Shown one piece after another: positions 55,091 to 64,000 of a DNA stretch of 64,000 nt. Positions within the stretch are counted from its first letter, which is position 1, and each line of letters opens with the position of its first letter. The translations under genes and the position numbers were made by a program. The notes below the pieces were generated by a model. The model was not told the DNA's origin, made no database searches, and saw only the letters and a list, made by a program, of their open reading frames with translations. Origin of the DNA: Gordius sp. MW1 (Eukaryota; Nematomorpha; Gordioida; Gordea; Gordiidae); NCBI GenBank assembly GCA_964036665.1, contig OZ038528.1, positions 21,935,245-21,999,244 of the forward strand, given 5' to 3'.

Positions 55091-55729
55091 GCCCCGATAT
55101 AGGACACTTTTGTTGTCATTTTAAAGGGGATTTTAAAGGGGGAGGGCGGGGAGGGGGGGGGGCTATGTGACAATGAATTCTGACGTCACCCCACGTTAGC
55201 AAAGCGCTAAAATCTATAATGATAATTTAACGAGCGGGTTTTTTGATTTTCGACGGGTGCGTGCGGGTTGGGAATTAGAGCAGAATGAGACTAAAGAAAG
55301 GAAGGGGAGTGAATAAAAAACTTTAAGAATAAACATAATACACACACACACTTGGAGCGCTGTCTTGATTAAATTGTCAAAGATAAAACCAACATAGACT
55401 AAGAGACGAGCGTAAAACGATCCTTTAAAGTCTACGCTCGTTGTTAAATATTTGGGTTAAATGGAAAAAATTTAACCTCATTCGGCACATATACTGTGTG
55501 TGGCATGGTGAATTGTGGAAAAGAAGTGATAATGGTTTCTATGGGAGTTATGCTTATTCTTTGATTGGGTTATTAAAACGGAATCTAGCTTAAAAATGAA
55601 AAGACATTTAAAAATTAGTTGCTTTGTAAAGCGATAGGGTATCCTTCTTCAAAGTTCTAAGCAACAAACTAGACGAACGCGAGGGCGCAGTGTCAAAAGT
55701 TAGAAAAGGTAAGTCGGGCCCATAAACAA

Positions 55730-56116
55730 TAATGAATATTGGGCTCGGGCGAGGTCAAAAAAATTAAAGCCAACCATCGGTCATTATTATTTATTTTAAG
55801 TCAAAAAAATTTTTTTTATATATTGGTAAGATAACATAAATGATAAAACTTGCAGGCACAAAATCAAAATGAATTTTGGCCTTTGGCCGGGGTCAGATAA
55901 AGTATAAGTAAGCAACCGTAAGCATTTATTTGCAGGGAATTATTGAGCCAGTTTCGCAATATCCACCTTATAGTGAACACCATAGACAAGTGGTCCAAAG
56001 AAATTCGTTAATAAAGGTAATCAATTGGGCTCAGGGGGAAGTCGAAAAAAGTAAGGCCAATCAATCAGCGGTCAATAGAGTCTATTTGCGAAAGCGAAAT
56101 AAAAGTCTTTTACAAA
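55730..56116 (-). repeat. Dispersed repeat R500, copy 3, inverted
   Basis: On the minus strand it has TGTAAAAGACTTTTATTTCG, TTTCGCAAATAGACTC, ATTGCGAAACTGGCTC, AATAATTCCCTGCAAATAAA and GACCGATGGTTGGCTTTAAT, the same order as 8515-9010. The foldback element at 56123 abuts it. Confidence 0.7.
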
Positions 56117-56122
56117 AGCTTA

Positions 56123-56554
56123 ACCCCGCGTTCGTGATGACGCGCGAAGCGAAAAAAAGCGAAGTGAATTTTTGTGCTAATTTATCAAACCACTTATTAT
56201 TTTTCATAATATCCTATATTCATCGTGAATTTTATCATATATCATGAAAATAACAATTGTAAATATGAGGTGTACATAGTGAAACCGCAAGCGAACGAAA
56301 ATAATTTTTTAACCATTGCGCGAAAAGTACAAAATGATATGTATCTTAATTTTCGTTCGCTTTTTGCCGCAGGCGAAAATACTCGTCTGCGGTTTCACTA
56401 TGTCCACCTCATATTTACAATTGTTATTTTCGTGATACACGATAATATTCACGATGATTATAAAATATTAAGAAAAATAATGAAAAGTTTAATAAATTAG
56501 CACAAAAACTCACTTCGCTTTTTTTCGCTTCGCGCGTTATCACGAACGCGGGGT
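56123..56554. mobile_element. 432-bp foldback element
   Basis: ACCCCGCGTTCGTGATGACG and the inverse CGTTATCACGAACGCGGGGT bound it. Pairing runs about 190 bp per arm, through GCGCGAAGCGAAAAAAAGCG and GAGGTGTACATAGTGAAACC, to a loop near 56310. Open frames inside come from the palindrome and are not genes. TTA precedes and AA follows, so a 2-3 bp TA/TTA-type target is possible. The class is unknown. Confidence 0.82.
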
Positions 56555-56567
56555 AAGTCGACAGAAA

Positions 56568-56652
56568 ACCCGTAATAGACCAAAAAATCTTTGTAGTGGA
56601 CTAAAGCCAAAGGTCGGCCAAACAGAACCCGCCAGTTTTCACGACACTATAT
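56568..56652. repeat. GTGTTGTAAAAAC-family right half
   Basis: AAAGCCAAAGGTCGGCCAAA followed by CAGAACCCGCCAGTTTTC and ACGACAC is the right half. The left half would be on the far side of the foldback element but is not seen. Confidence 0.6.
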
Positions 56653-57088
56653 TTAAACCCGCATCAAAAGCGTAAACTAACGAGAAAAAAAGAGGGGGGG
56701 GGAGGGGTAAGGTGAGTGGCTCGAGGGGTTTAAAATCGGCGAGAATAACATCATAAATACATGTACGTCAAACGCGCTCAATGTCCTACGCTCTCATCAT
56801 TAGTATGCGACGCGCGAAGGGGTTAAGGGAAAAATGAATGTGTTGTGACAAAGTGACAAAGGGGGTCAAGGTGTCGGCATATTTTTGAGTGGACATTCCT
56901 GACCTGTACTATGCCAAAAGCGTCTCTACTTTTTGATGCTAAACATCAACTTACTTATTCAAACGTTTCGACATCATCTTAGGGATAAGTTTGTGAAAGT
57001 ACCCTGTGGGGTAGAGATTACTTTTGTAGTTTAGCCTAATTAGAAACCTGCGCAAAAGTTAGGATAAACAATGAGGCAGCGTTTAATT

Positions 57089-57250
57089 CATGGGCGTATC
57101 CAAGGGGAGGGGGGGGGGGAGGGCAGGGAGAAGCGGCTGCACCCCTCTAAATCCAAAAATTTGGTTAAAATTCCTTAAAATGTTCATTTTGCCCCTCCCT
57201 AAATCATTATTGCCCACCTCTAATCTAATATCAATGCTGGCTACGCCCAT
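57089..57250. repeat. CGTAGCC-family element
   Basis: CATGGGCGTATCCAAGGGGA at the left and ATGCTGGCTACGCCCAT at the right, with GCGGCTGCACCCCTC and TTTTGCCCCTCCCTAAATCA between. Confidence 0.88.
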
Positions 57251-57298
57251 GGTTTACTTTATTAACACGAAATTAATAAAACTTAATAGCACCAAATG

Positions 57299-57412
57299 GT
57301 GTTGTAAAAACGGTCACTAGGCTCAGTCGAATTTGAAAGAGACCAGAAGCGATCGTAAATCTTTATAAAACCAAATGTCGACCAAATAAAACCTAGCCGT
57401 TTTTACAACACT
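57299..57412. repeat. Palindromic element, GTGTTGTAAAAAC family, copy 4
   Basis: TGGTGTTGTAAAAACGG at the left and AGCCGTTTTTACAACACTAG at the right; only about 114 bp, so internally deleted. It starts about 50 bp after the previous element. Confidence 0.8.
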
Positions 57413-58402
57413 AGACCATGCATGGGTAGATTGCTTCGTAAGTTGCACATTATCGTAATTGACGTCTCTTATTGAATTAAAAAACACAAAAATGTTTATT
57501 TTATTAGCTGCAGGAAGCTTGAGAAGAGGTCCAGATGCAGAAATCGAAATCAATTCCATAAACAAATAGAATGTGCAAATTAAAAGGAGCGAAATGTATA
57601 AATATTTATTTTGGCGAATGCAAGCAAAGCACACAGATGGACAGCGAGCGCCTATAGTAAAAAAATGAATTTTGCAGCAAATACACGTGCCAGCCAGAGA
57701 TATATTTAATTTAAAATCCAAAGTGTAAACGGGGAGTTGCAGTTGAAATCAAGAATTCGTTTTTTTCAAATTTAGCCTAATGATAAATAATTCAAACAAA
57801 CATATCTAGACATAGAAATTTTAGCGAGCGCGCCCGGTGAAAAAAGCCATTTTCAGCCAAGCTGGCCTGTGAAAACCGAGCTAAAGTTCACAATATAATG
57901 CCCAAGGGTGTAATCCCTCACCTCACCTTTCTTAGCTTCAAAATTTGTAATCAATTACCAGTATAGGAACGAGCAATTACTTAATTGATCGAGAAAATTA
58001 AGAATAAAGTAAGAAAACAAAAATCGGGATATTTGTAATTCAAGATTTCCCCATAAGTTGACATTGATGTGCGATCATTAACGTTCTTAATTACACAATT
58101 TAAATGTGTCAAGTAAAATCAAAAGATCCTATAGGTATAAAGGTGTTGGAGCATAATAAAAGATTCCAATTTTTTTTTACATTTTTAGACTTGTAAAAAA
58201 AACGAGTTTTAAAACTAAGAAAATCAAACAACCAACATAAATAGTTAGTCCTCTAGTTTAAAAATCTAACTGAAAACAAACAATTTTTTGCATTCAATGA
58301 CGATTGTACTTAAAAAGCAGGTAAGTTTTCCGTGCATATTAAAAACAATGGACTATAACAAAAAACTGAGGCTTTTGAGAAACCATAACAAACTATTGCA
58401 AA
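57413..58402. other. Spacer, nothing recognised
   Basis: A 132-codon open stretch overlaps this region on the minus strand (57721-57323), but part of it is the inverted-repeat element and the rest shows no family signature. Confidence 0.45.
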
Positions 58403-58571
58403 CACTGGCGTAGCCAGGGGAAGGCAGTGAGGGGCGGCTGCCCCCTCAAAATCCAAAAATTCTTTGAAATTCATAATAATTAGGGCTAAAATTCGGTAAA
58501 ATTATCATTTTGTCACTCCCAAACTCATTATTGCCCCGCCCTTTAATTCCAATCCTGCGTAAGCCCCTGGT
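58403..58571. repeat. CGTAGCC-family element, diverged
   Basis: CTGGCGTAGCCAGGGGAAGG at the left, GCGGCTGCCCCCTC, then ATCATTTTGTCACTCCCA and a decayed right end CCTGCGTAAGCCCC. Confidence 0.75.
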
Positions 58572-59832
58572 TGCAGACTTAAACAATTTTGTTTCTTGCA
58601 AAACTAAACGGCGAAGTGAGAATTGTACAAAGCAAAGACTCTTGATCGCTCATGACAAATGGTGAGTTAATACATCATTAAAGTTATCACTTACAAATTT
58701 ACAACTTTACAATGCGATCGGAAACAAAAATTAATTCCAATCATTCCACATAACTCTATCAGGCATTATCGATTTTTACAAAAACACTTCCTTCCTATAA
58801 AACTCACATATAATCTACACTTACGCTTGAAAAGCGCACAAATTAAGATGATCCATAACATGAATGCCGTCGTCAACTAAAAACTATTAACGAAACAAGA
58901 AAAAGTTAACTATTTCTTTTAGAAATAAACAAAATTAAATTGCCTAGCAATCATTATGAACGCGATATAAAACATTTTTTTTCTAACGACAAATTTTTAT
59001 TTATTTAAAATTTAAAACAAAATATAATAAATACATGAAAACGTTAAAATAAACTGCTCTGATAAAATCATCGAGATCGTCTTCCTAAAGTGGTCATGAA
59101 TCCGTAAACGAATTGAAATTAGAGTTGGCTTTAACCAATTTTTTGTTAAGTTATGATTACTCAGAACGATCATTTCAGCATAACTAACCCTTGCTAATGT
59201 TCACGCATTAACTAAACAAAGTGTGATTTTCCTTAATCGAAACCCTAATAGTGTAGCCTAGCAACTACAGCCAAAACTTATGCAACCTCTTAACTTATAA
59301 ACATTTAAATATAATTTTTAAAGAAAATTATAAAAAAAGGGACGCATTATAATATGATAACGAGGGGGGGGGGGGGGGTGGATAAAGGGGTGTGACGTTG
59401 TAAAAATTGCTAATCGATAAAGTTAACATAACCCAAGCTCCCCCCCCCCCCCGCTATTTTAATCATTGATTTTCGTATAATGTAAGTAATGATGGTATGG
59501 ATGACTAGAGACTAATGTAGAGAGTTATAATTAAAAAATGGTGCACTATTTTTGTCCGTAAAAGTTGAAGACACCATAAGCTTTAATTATATATTTCGTA
59601 AAGTTTGAGGAAAAAGCTATTTAACAACACTGCACGATTTGATATACAAAGTAAAACTTTACTTGTTCCCTTAAATCATGCACATATTTTGATAAGGATT
59701 GTTTGAATATATTATTAGTCCTTAAATTTATTAAATACTTTTGTAGTGCCCGTAATATGCATAACTGATTTCCTAATCGATCTTCAATCACGGTAAAAAT
59801 AAGCAAAAGCTCATACACAAACCCTTTACATT
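58572..59832. other. Spacer with G15 and C13 tracts
   Basis: No gene. A run of 15 G at 59364-59378 and a run of 13 C at 59440-59452 face each other about 60 bp apart and could pair. Confidence 0.5.
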
Positions 59833-59936
59833 AACGGCTGGGTTTTGATTGTTCGACTTTTAGTTTTAGCCGATTAAACATATCGACTAAAACCAAAAGT
59901 CGACCAACCAAAACCCAACCATTTTTATAAAACTAG
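59833..59936. repeat. Palindromic element, GTGTTGTAAAAAC family, copy 5
   Basis: AACGGCTGGGTTTTGATTGT to ACCAACCAAAACCCAACC with a mirrored GACTTTTAGTTTTAG core. The outermost GTGTTGTAA is decayed. About 104 bp. Confidence 0.75.
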
Positions 59937-60517
59937 TTAAAAAGATTAAAACGGAAAAACAAAATTTATATTCTAATATTCTAATCCAGAGATATTTCTC
60001 TCGGAGGATCCGCTCTAAGATTAATAACCACTTTCGGACCATTAAAAATCATTTATTGCTCAAGAGCTTATGATATTTGATATCCATGTTTTTATTGGGT
60101 TATTAACTAAAAAAGACACTAAATTTCGATTGTGGTTTTGGGAGAGGCAATATGATCTTTAATTTAGTTGCTCTGGGCGTATTATTAGTAAAAAATAATT
60201 TATACCACCACCTCGCAAACGGCATGCTGAGCTGACCTTAAAACGGCTAATTTATGCGAGTTTAGCCTTAGAAACAAAGGTCAGGTGGGGTGAGTCCACA
60301 AGTTACAAATATGTAGTGGCCTGGCCCACTTATTTTTAATTTATTTAAAAATTCGCAATTTTTGTAAAGTTGCCAAGAGGTGTAAGGTACTAAAACGGCA
60401 CGCTTTTTTTGCATTTAGATTATTTCTCTCTACTATAGAAATACGACACTTTGAGATTCAGTCAATTCGCCAATCTCAATGCCCGGGCAACGATGATAAA
60501 AACGCGCAAAATAAAAG

Positions 60518-60678
60518 TGATTTTGGCCATTTTAGCGTTCATATCTCAAAAAGTATTGGCTCAAAATGGCTGAAATTTTAAGAGATTATTATTTCATGAG
60601 GTGGGTCTACGTCCTCACAAAAAATTAGCCCAATCTGAGATGGTCGGTCGAATATCGTCTTTAGACATGGAATGGCCC
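60518..60678 (-). repeat. GGGCC-terminal repeat, right arm or copy
   Basis: On the minus strand it starts GGGCCATTCCATGTCTAAAG and follows the same blocks as 53377-53560 (GACCGACCATCTCAGATTGG, GTGAGGACGTAGACC, TTTTGAGCCAATACTTTTTG). The two are inverted and 7.3 kb apart end to end. Confidence 0.75.
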
Positions 60679-60851
60679 ATTAATAGAATTGCATATCAAA
60701 CTTCTTGATAACTGCTGAAAAATGAATATCAATACTAAGCTTATTGAATGCAATAAACCCCCTAATTTAAAGATCGTTCCAATTGCCCGACATAAAAAGA
60801 GAGATCAAATGAGGTTTAAAGAAAAGCGTCATACTGAATATTTAATTTTCA

Positions 60852-60993
60852 TGGGCGTGGCCGAGGTTTAAATTAGAGAGGGGCAAAACAAAAAATGTTT
60901 TAAATTTTAGCCATAATTTTATAAAATTTTAAAGATTTCTTGGATATAAAGGTGGGCAGCCGCCCCTCCCTGCCTCCCCCTGGCTAGGCTCAT
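60852..60993. repeat. CGTAGCC-family element
   Basis: CATGGGCGTGGCCGAGG at the left and CTGGCTAGGCTCATG at the right; the GGGCAGCCGCCCCTCCCTGC block is near the right end, so it is opposite in orientation to the copy at 48349. Confidence 0.82.
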
Positions 60994-62001
60994 GTTAATT
61001 TTCCTTCATTTAAAAGTTGATGACGCGAGGCCCTCGAAACGCTTAAATAACGCACGAGGGCCTAGGTGTAGGATTTGGATAAGATGGGGACTGAATATTG
61101 AGGGACGGGAAATGTAAGAAAATTTTGAAGTTTTCATCAAAGCCGAATTGTATATAAACAAATTTGCGCCTTCTTAAAACGTCATTGTATAGCTAACGTG
61201 ATGTGCAAGGAAAACTCATAAAAAAGTAAGACGCTTTCAACCTAGCCCGCCAAGCCACTTAAGCTCGTTGAGACACTTGAAAGACACTCCAGCCCATTAT
61301 AGCATTACACTAAGCCTGATTTCCGTAAATAAACATGGAATGGAAGAGGGAAGAGGGTGGGAGGTAGAGACAGGTGCCAATGAATGAATGTTCTGCAATT
61401 TGTTCATTTTTATACAAGCTCCCAGCAAACTTTGACGATGAGGGGGGGGGAGATAGATCAATCAATTAACATAGCAATTAATATTAATAATCGGTAAAGG
61501 TTATAATAACAAGCAGCAAACCAATCAACCACGACCAATGCTTTCTTCCTTCCGATGCTTGCTCGTTATTAATCGATGCATGACGACAGCCCTAGGATAA
61601 GAAAAGTAAATTAGAAGCGGAGGGAGGGGAGGGGGAGCATATTATCGATATAATTAGATTGAGGGAGATTTGCCAAGATGAGGGGGGGGGGAGGTGGGGA
61701 ATGAGAATGAGTCTAATTAAAAACACACCTAACCCACCTTAACCCTAGCATAGAAAAATTGTCGGTTTTGTTTTAGTCTAATTAATAATGTTATTCTACG
61801 TAAACCAAAATATTTTTAGATCGAGAATACGTATGACGATGCCATAAGTTTCGTGCACTAATTTATCGATGATTAGACAGGGCTGTGAGAAGACGAATCT
61901 GAAGCAAAAAAAAGTTTGCCGGGAATATGAATCATTAATGAAACAAGAAAATGACGTATTCATACTTAACCCTGCCGACCGTTGGTATAAGCAGGTTAGA
62001 G
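60994..62001. other. Spacer with G-rich tracts
   Basis: AT-rich with several purine-rich G runs (about 61440, 61625 and 61683). No gene recognised. Confidence 0.45.
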
Positions 62002-62152
62002 CATGGGCGTAGCCAAGAGGGGGGGGGAGTCGAAATCCCTCAAAAATGTTGTTTATTAAAATTATGACTAAAATTTCAAGAATGTTCATTTTGCCCCTCC
62101 CTAAATCATTATTGCTCCCCCTCCCTCTAATTACAATGCTGGCTACGCTCAT
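62002..62152. repeat. CGTAGCC-family element
   Basis: CATGGGCGTAGCCAAGAGGG at the left and AATGCTGGCTACGCTCAT at the right, with TTTTGCCCCTCCCTAAATCA before the right end. Confidence 0.88.
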
Positions 62153-62616
62153 GGGTTAGAGAGTTAAATTTAGGTTGATAGAATTATCCAAATAAAATTC
62201 CTTAATATTATACCAACCTCAGATCTTATCACGATTTCTTAAAATCATGGAGGAGAAATTTTATAATTACTAGCTAGCCGATCAATCTAGTATAGGAATG
62301 TAGCGTAAATATGAGGCCCGAGTTTGCACTTTTATTCAGTGAAAGGAAATAATAAGGGATATTTAGTAAAATTGATTTCATGAAAGAGTAAAAATCTTTC
62401 CAGGTGCATTATCGAGTCCAATTTGTTTAAAACAAGTTTAAAAAATTTAACACTACATGCAAAAAATATTATCGAATACTGATGAAACCTTAACTTATGA
62501 AAGGGGGGGGGGCATAAGGAAAATATCTAAAACTTCATTTCTTCAACACCACAAACAGCGAAAAATGAAGAAAATGTGCAAAATAGTTTTAATAAGATTC
62601 GTAACAAACTTAGGAC

Positions 62617-62690
62617 AGAAAGTGGGGGGAGGGGGGCATAAAGGGCAGCTGCATCCCCCCCCCTTGAATTCAAAGATTTATTAAAAGGAA
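62617..62690. repeat. CGTAGCC-family partial element
   Basis: GGGGGGAGGGGGGCATAAAG followed by GGCAGCTGCATCCCCC and then TTGAATTCAAAGATTTATT is the left third of the family without the terminal CGTAGCC. Confidence 0.5.
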
Positions 62691-62897
62691 GGGCACTATA
62701 TCTAAATCACTATCGAACTTCTATTTACTCCTCTCGGAAAGGTCTTAACTTGGGTTTAAAAATAATAATTCCATTTATGTTCAAACTCAACATTTTAACG
62801 TTTTTTTTATAATCTTACAAAGCACCCAAAAAACTGGCTCACGTCAAATAAAATTATGGGCATTAGTCGCTTATCAATATAAATTAATCTAGTACAA

Positions 62898-63074
62898 CAT
62901 GGGCGTAACCAAGGAGGGGGGCAGGGCCACCCCCCCCCCCCCCTAAATGACGAGAAAAAAAATTTCCAATGCAAAAAACTTTAAAAATTAAAAGAATTTA
63001 TGTTTTGCCCCTCCCTAATTGAACTTTTAAACGTTTTGCCCCGCCCCCTAATCCAAAACCGGAGCTACGCCCAT
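62898..63074. repeat. CGTAGCC-family element
   Basis: CATGGGCGTAACCAAGGAGG at the left and GGAGCTACGCCCAT at the right, with a C12 run near the left and TTTTGCCCCTCCCTAATTGA before the right end. Confidence 0.85.
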
Positions 63075-63281
63075 TTAGTACAATATTAGCCGATTGAATT
63101 TTTCATACAAATACTGCAAAAATTTCAAGTAATAATGGTCTATATCTAAATTTGATTAAAAAATATTGGGGGATTGTTTTACATGATATTACTAATCGGC
63201 GCTATCACTTTTAAATATCCTATCAAGCAAGAATATGTTATTTACTTTACACCTCATTTGATTTGAACATTCTCTTTAAAG

Positions 63282-63439
63282 GTGTAGCCAGGTTTGAAAA
63301 TATGAGAAGAGGGGCGATGATGATTAAGGCAGGGGCAAAATGATAATTTTTTTAATTTAACCATACAAAATTTTAAAGATATTTTTCGTTTTAAAAGGGG
63401 GGCAGCGCCCCTCCCTGCCTTCCTCTGGCTACGCCCATG
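63282..63439. repeat. CGTAGCC-family element
   Basis: GGTGTAGCCAGGTTTG at the left and TGGCTACGCCCATG at the right; GGGGCAGCGCCCCTCCCTGC is near the right end. Confidence 0.82.
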
Positions 63440-64000
63440 ATTTTCTTAAAACAACGCGCGATTATAGAAAAAAGGCCTGGCCTCGTACTGTTTTTAATAA
63501 AATTTATAAATGCTATGAGAAATATGATGGAACGGTATGTTGTGTGTGGTATCGAACGGTATAGCTTATAAAAGTAAGAAATTTGCCTAAAGTCACGAAA
63601 ATTTTGTCACTAGGTATAGTGCCTAATGCGTGTACGAACCTTGTAAATAAATTGAGGAAAAGAGCATATAAAAAGAATTCTTTGAATTATTACATCAATG
63701 TCACCTAAGTAAAGAAATTTTTGATTCTTTATGAAATCTAGAATTTTAAAAATCTAATAGCAATTTTTAAACTAAATGTTATTTAACTAAGTTAATAATA
63801 ATTTAATATAAATTGGTATAGGTTTATTTTTAAATTATTATAAATGTTAAATAAATATCGGGCAATTTTACCTAGAGCAACCAAAAAAGTTAAGTATATT
63901 TTGCTTCAAATTATCTTTAGATTTCATGCTTAGTGCCAGATTTCATTGAATAAGATAGTAAAAAGTTAAAATATTTAAGTAGTCAAACCTAATCATTTTA
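63440..64000. other. Right-edge sequence, nothing recognised
   Basis: AT-rich DNA without a gene or repeat that I can identify. Confidence 0.45.

Noticed and set aside
57323-57721. 132-codon open stretch on the minus strand with a hydrophobic segment
   Set aside because: Part of it is an inverted-repeat element, and no donor gives the phase needed for the glucosyltransferase; no other family resemblance.
58820-58880. Possible first exon of the glucosyltransferase (MLWIILICALFK before GTAAGT, minus strand)
   Set aside because: Hydrophobic and with a good donor, but it leaves one base of a codon where the exon at 48216 needs two, and only 12 residues follow the start.

Overview
The window is AT-rich animal DNA with spliced genes, introns from about 35 bp up to several kb, and a dense load of mobile-element remains. 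The genes are animal ones: SMU1 splicing factor, Mediator subunit MED26, ceramide glucosyltransferase and a rhodopsin-like neuropeptide-type receptor. Together with mariner, hAT, RTE-type LINE, Helitron and CsRn1-type Gypsy elements they point to an invertebrate. The glucosyltransferase reads [10 protein letters not shown], closer to the form I recall from arthropods than to the vertebrate KPLKGVDPNL, so a protostome is likeliest. I cannot name the species.

Layout. About 0.3-6.4 kb (minus): ten exons of SMU1, with the last exon off the left edge. 6.4-10.3 kb: repeats only. 10.3-12.1 kb (minus): three-exon MED26. 13.1-19.5 kb: a nested block in which a LINE lies inside a mariner inside a long terminal repeat that abuts the 3' half of a tRNA-Leu, followed by an RTE LINE fragment and a hAT fragment. 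21.1-22.5 kb (minus): a receptor gene in two overlapping frames. 23.4-30.3 kb: a 6.9 kb inverted-repeat element whose arms carry arrays of a 112-bp unit and whose centre holds a nearly whole Gypsy/CsRn1 element. 31.3-35.0 kb: an unrecognised coding fossil split by a hAT element that itself holds two more hAT-type elements inserted back to back at one 8-bp site. 35.9-37.6 kb: Helitron pieces, one with a helicase remnant, and an RTE reverse-transcriptase fragment. 39.7-48.2 kb (minus): eight exons of ceramide glucosyltransferase, first exon not found. 48.5-64 kb: no gene recognised; the stretch is filled with short terminal-inverted-repeat elements, old LINE ends and homopolymer G/C tracts.

The recognised host genes all lie on the minus strand. 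They do not form a pathway: SMU1 acts in pre-mRNA splicing, MED26 in RNA polymerase II transcription, the glucosyltransferase in Golgi glycolipid synthesis and the receptor in signalling. I found no clearly new biological system. The strongest leads are the same-site hAT insertions, the array-armed palindromic element, the tRNA half joined to a long terminal repeat, the large N-terminal insertion in the glucosyltransferase and the unrecognised coding fossil. Exon limits were read by eye from homology and GT/AG sites; nothing was checked against a database.
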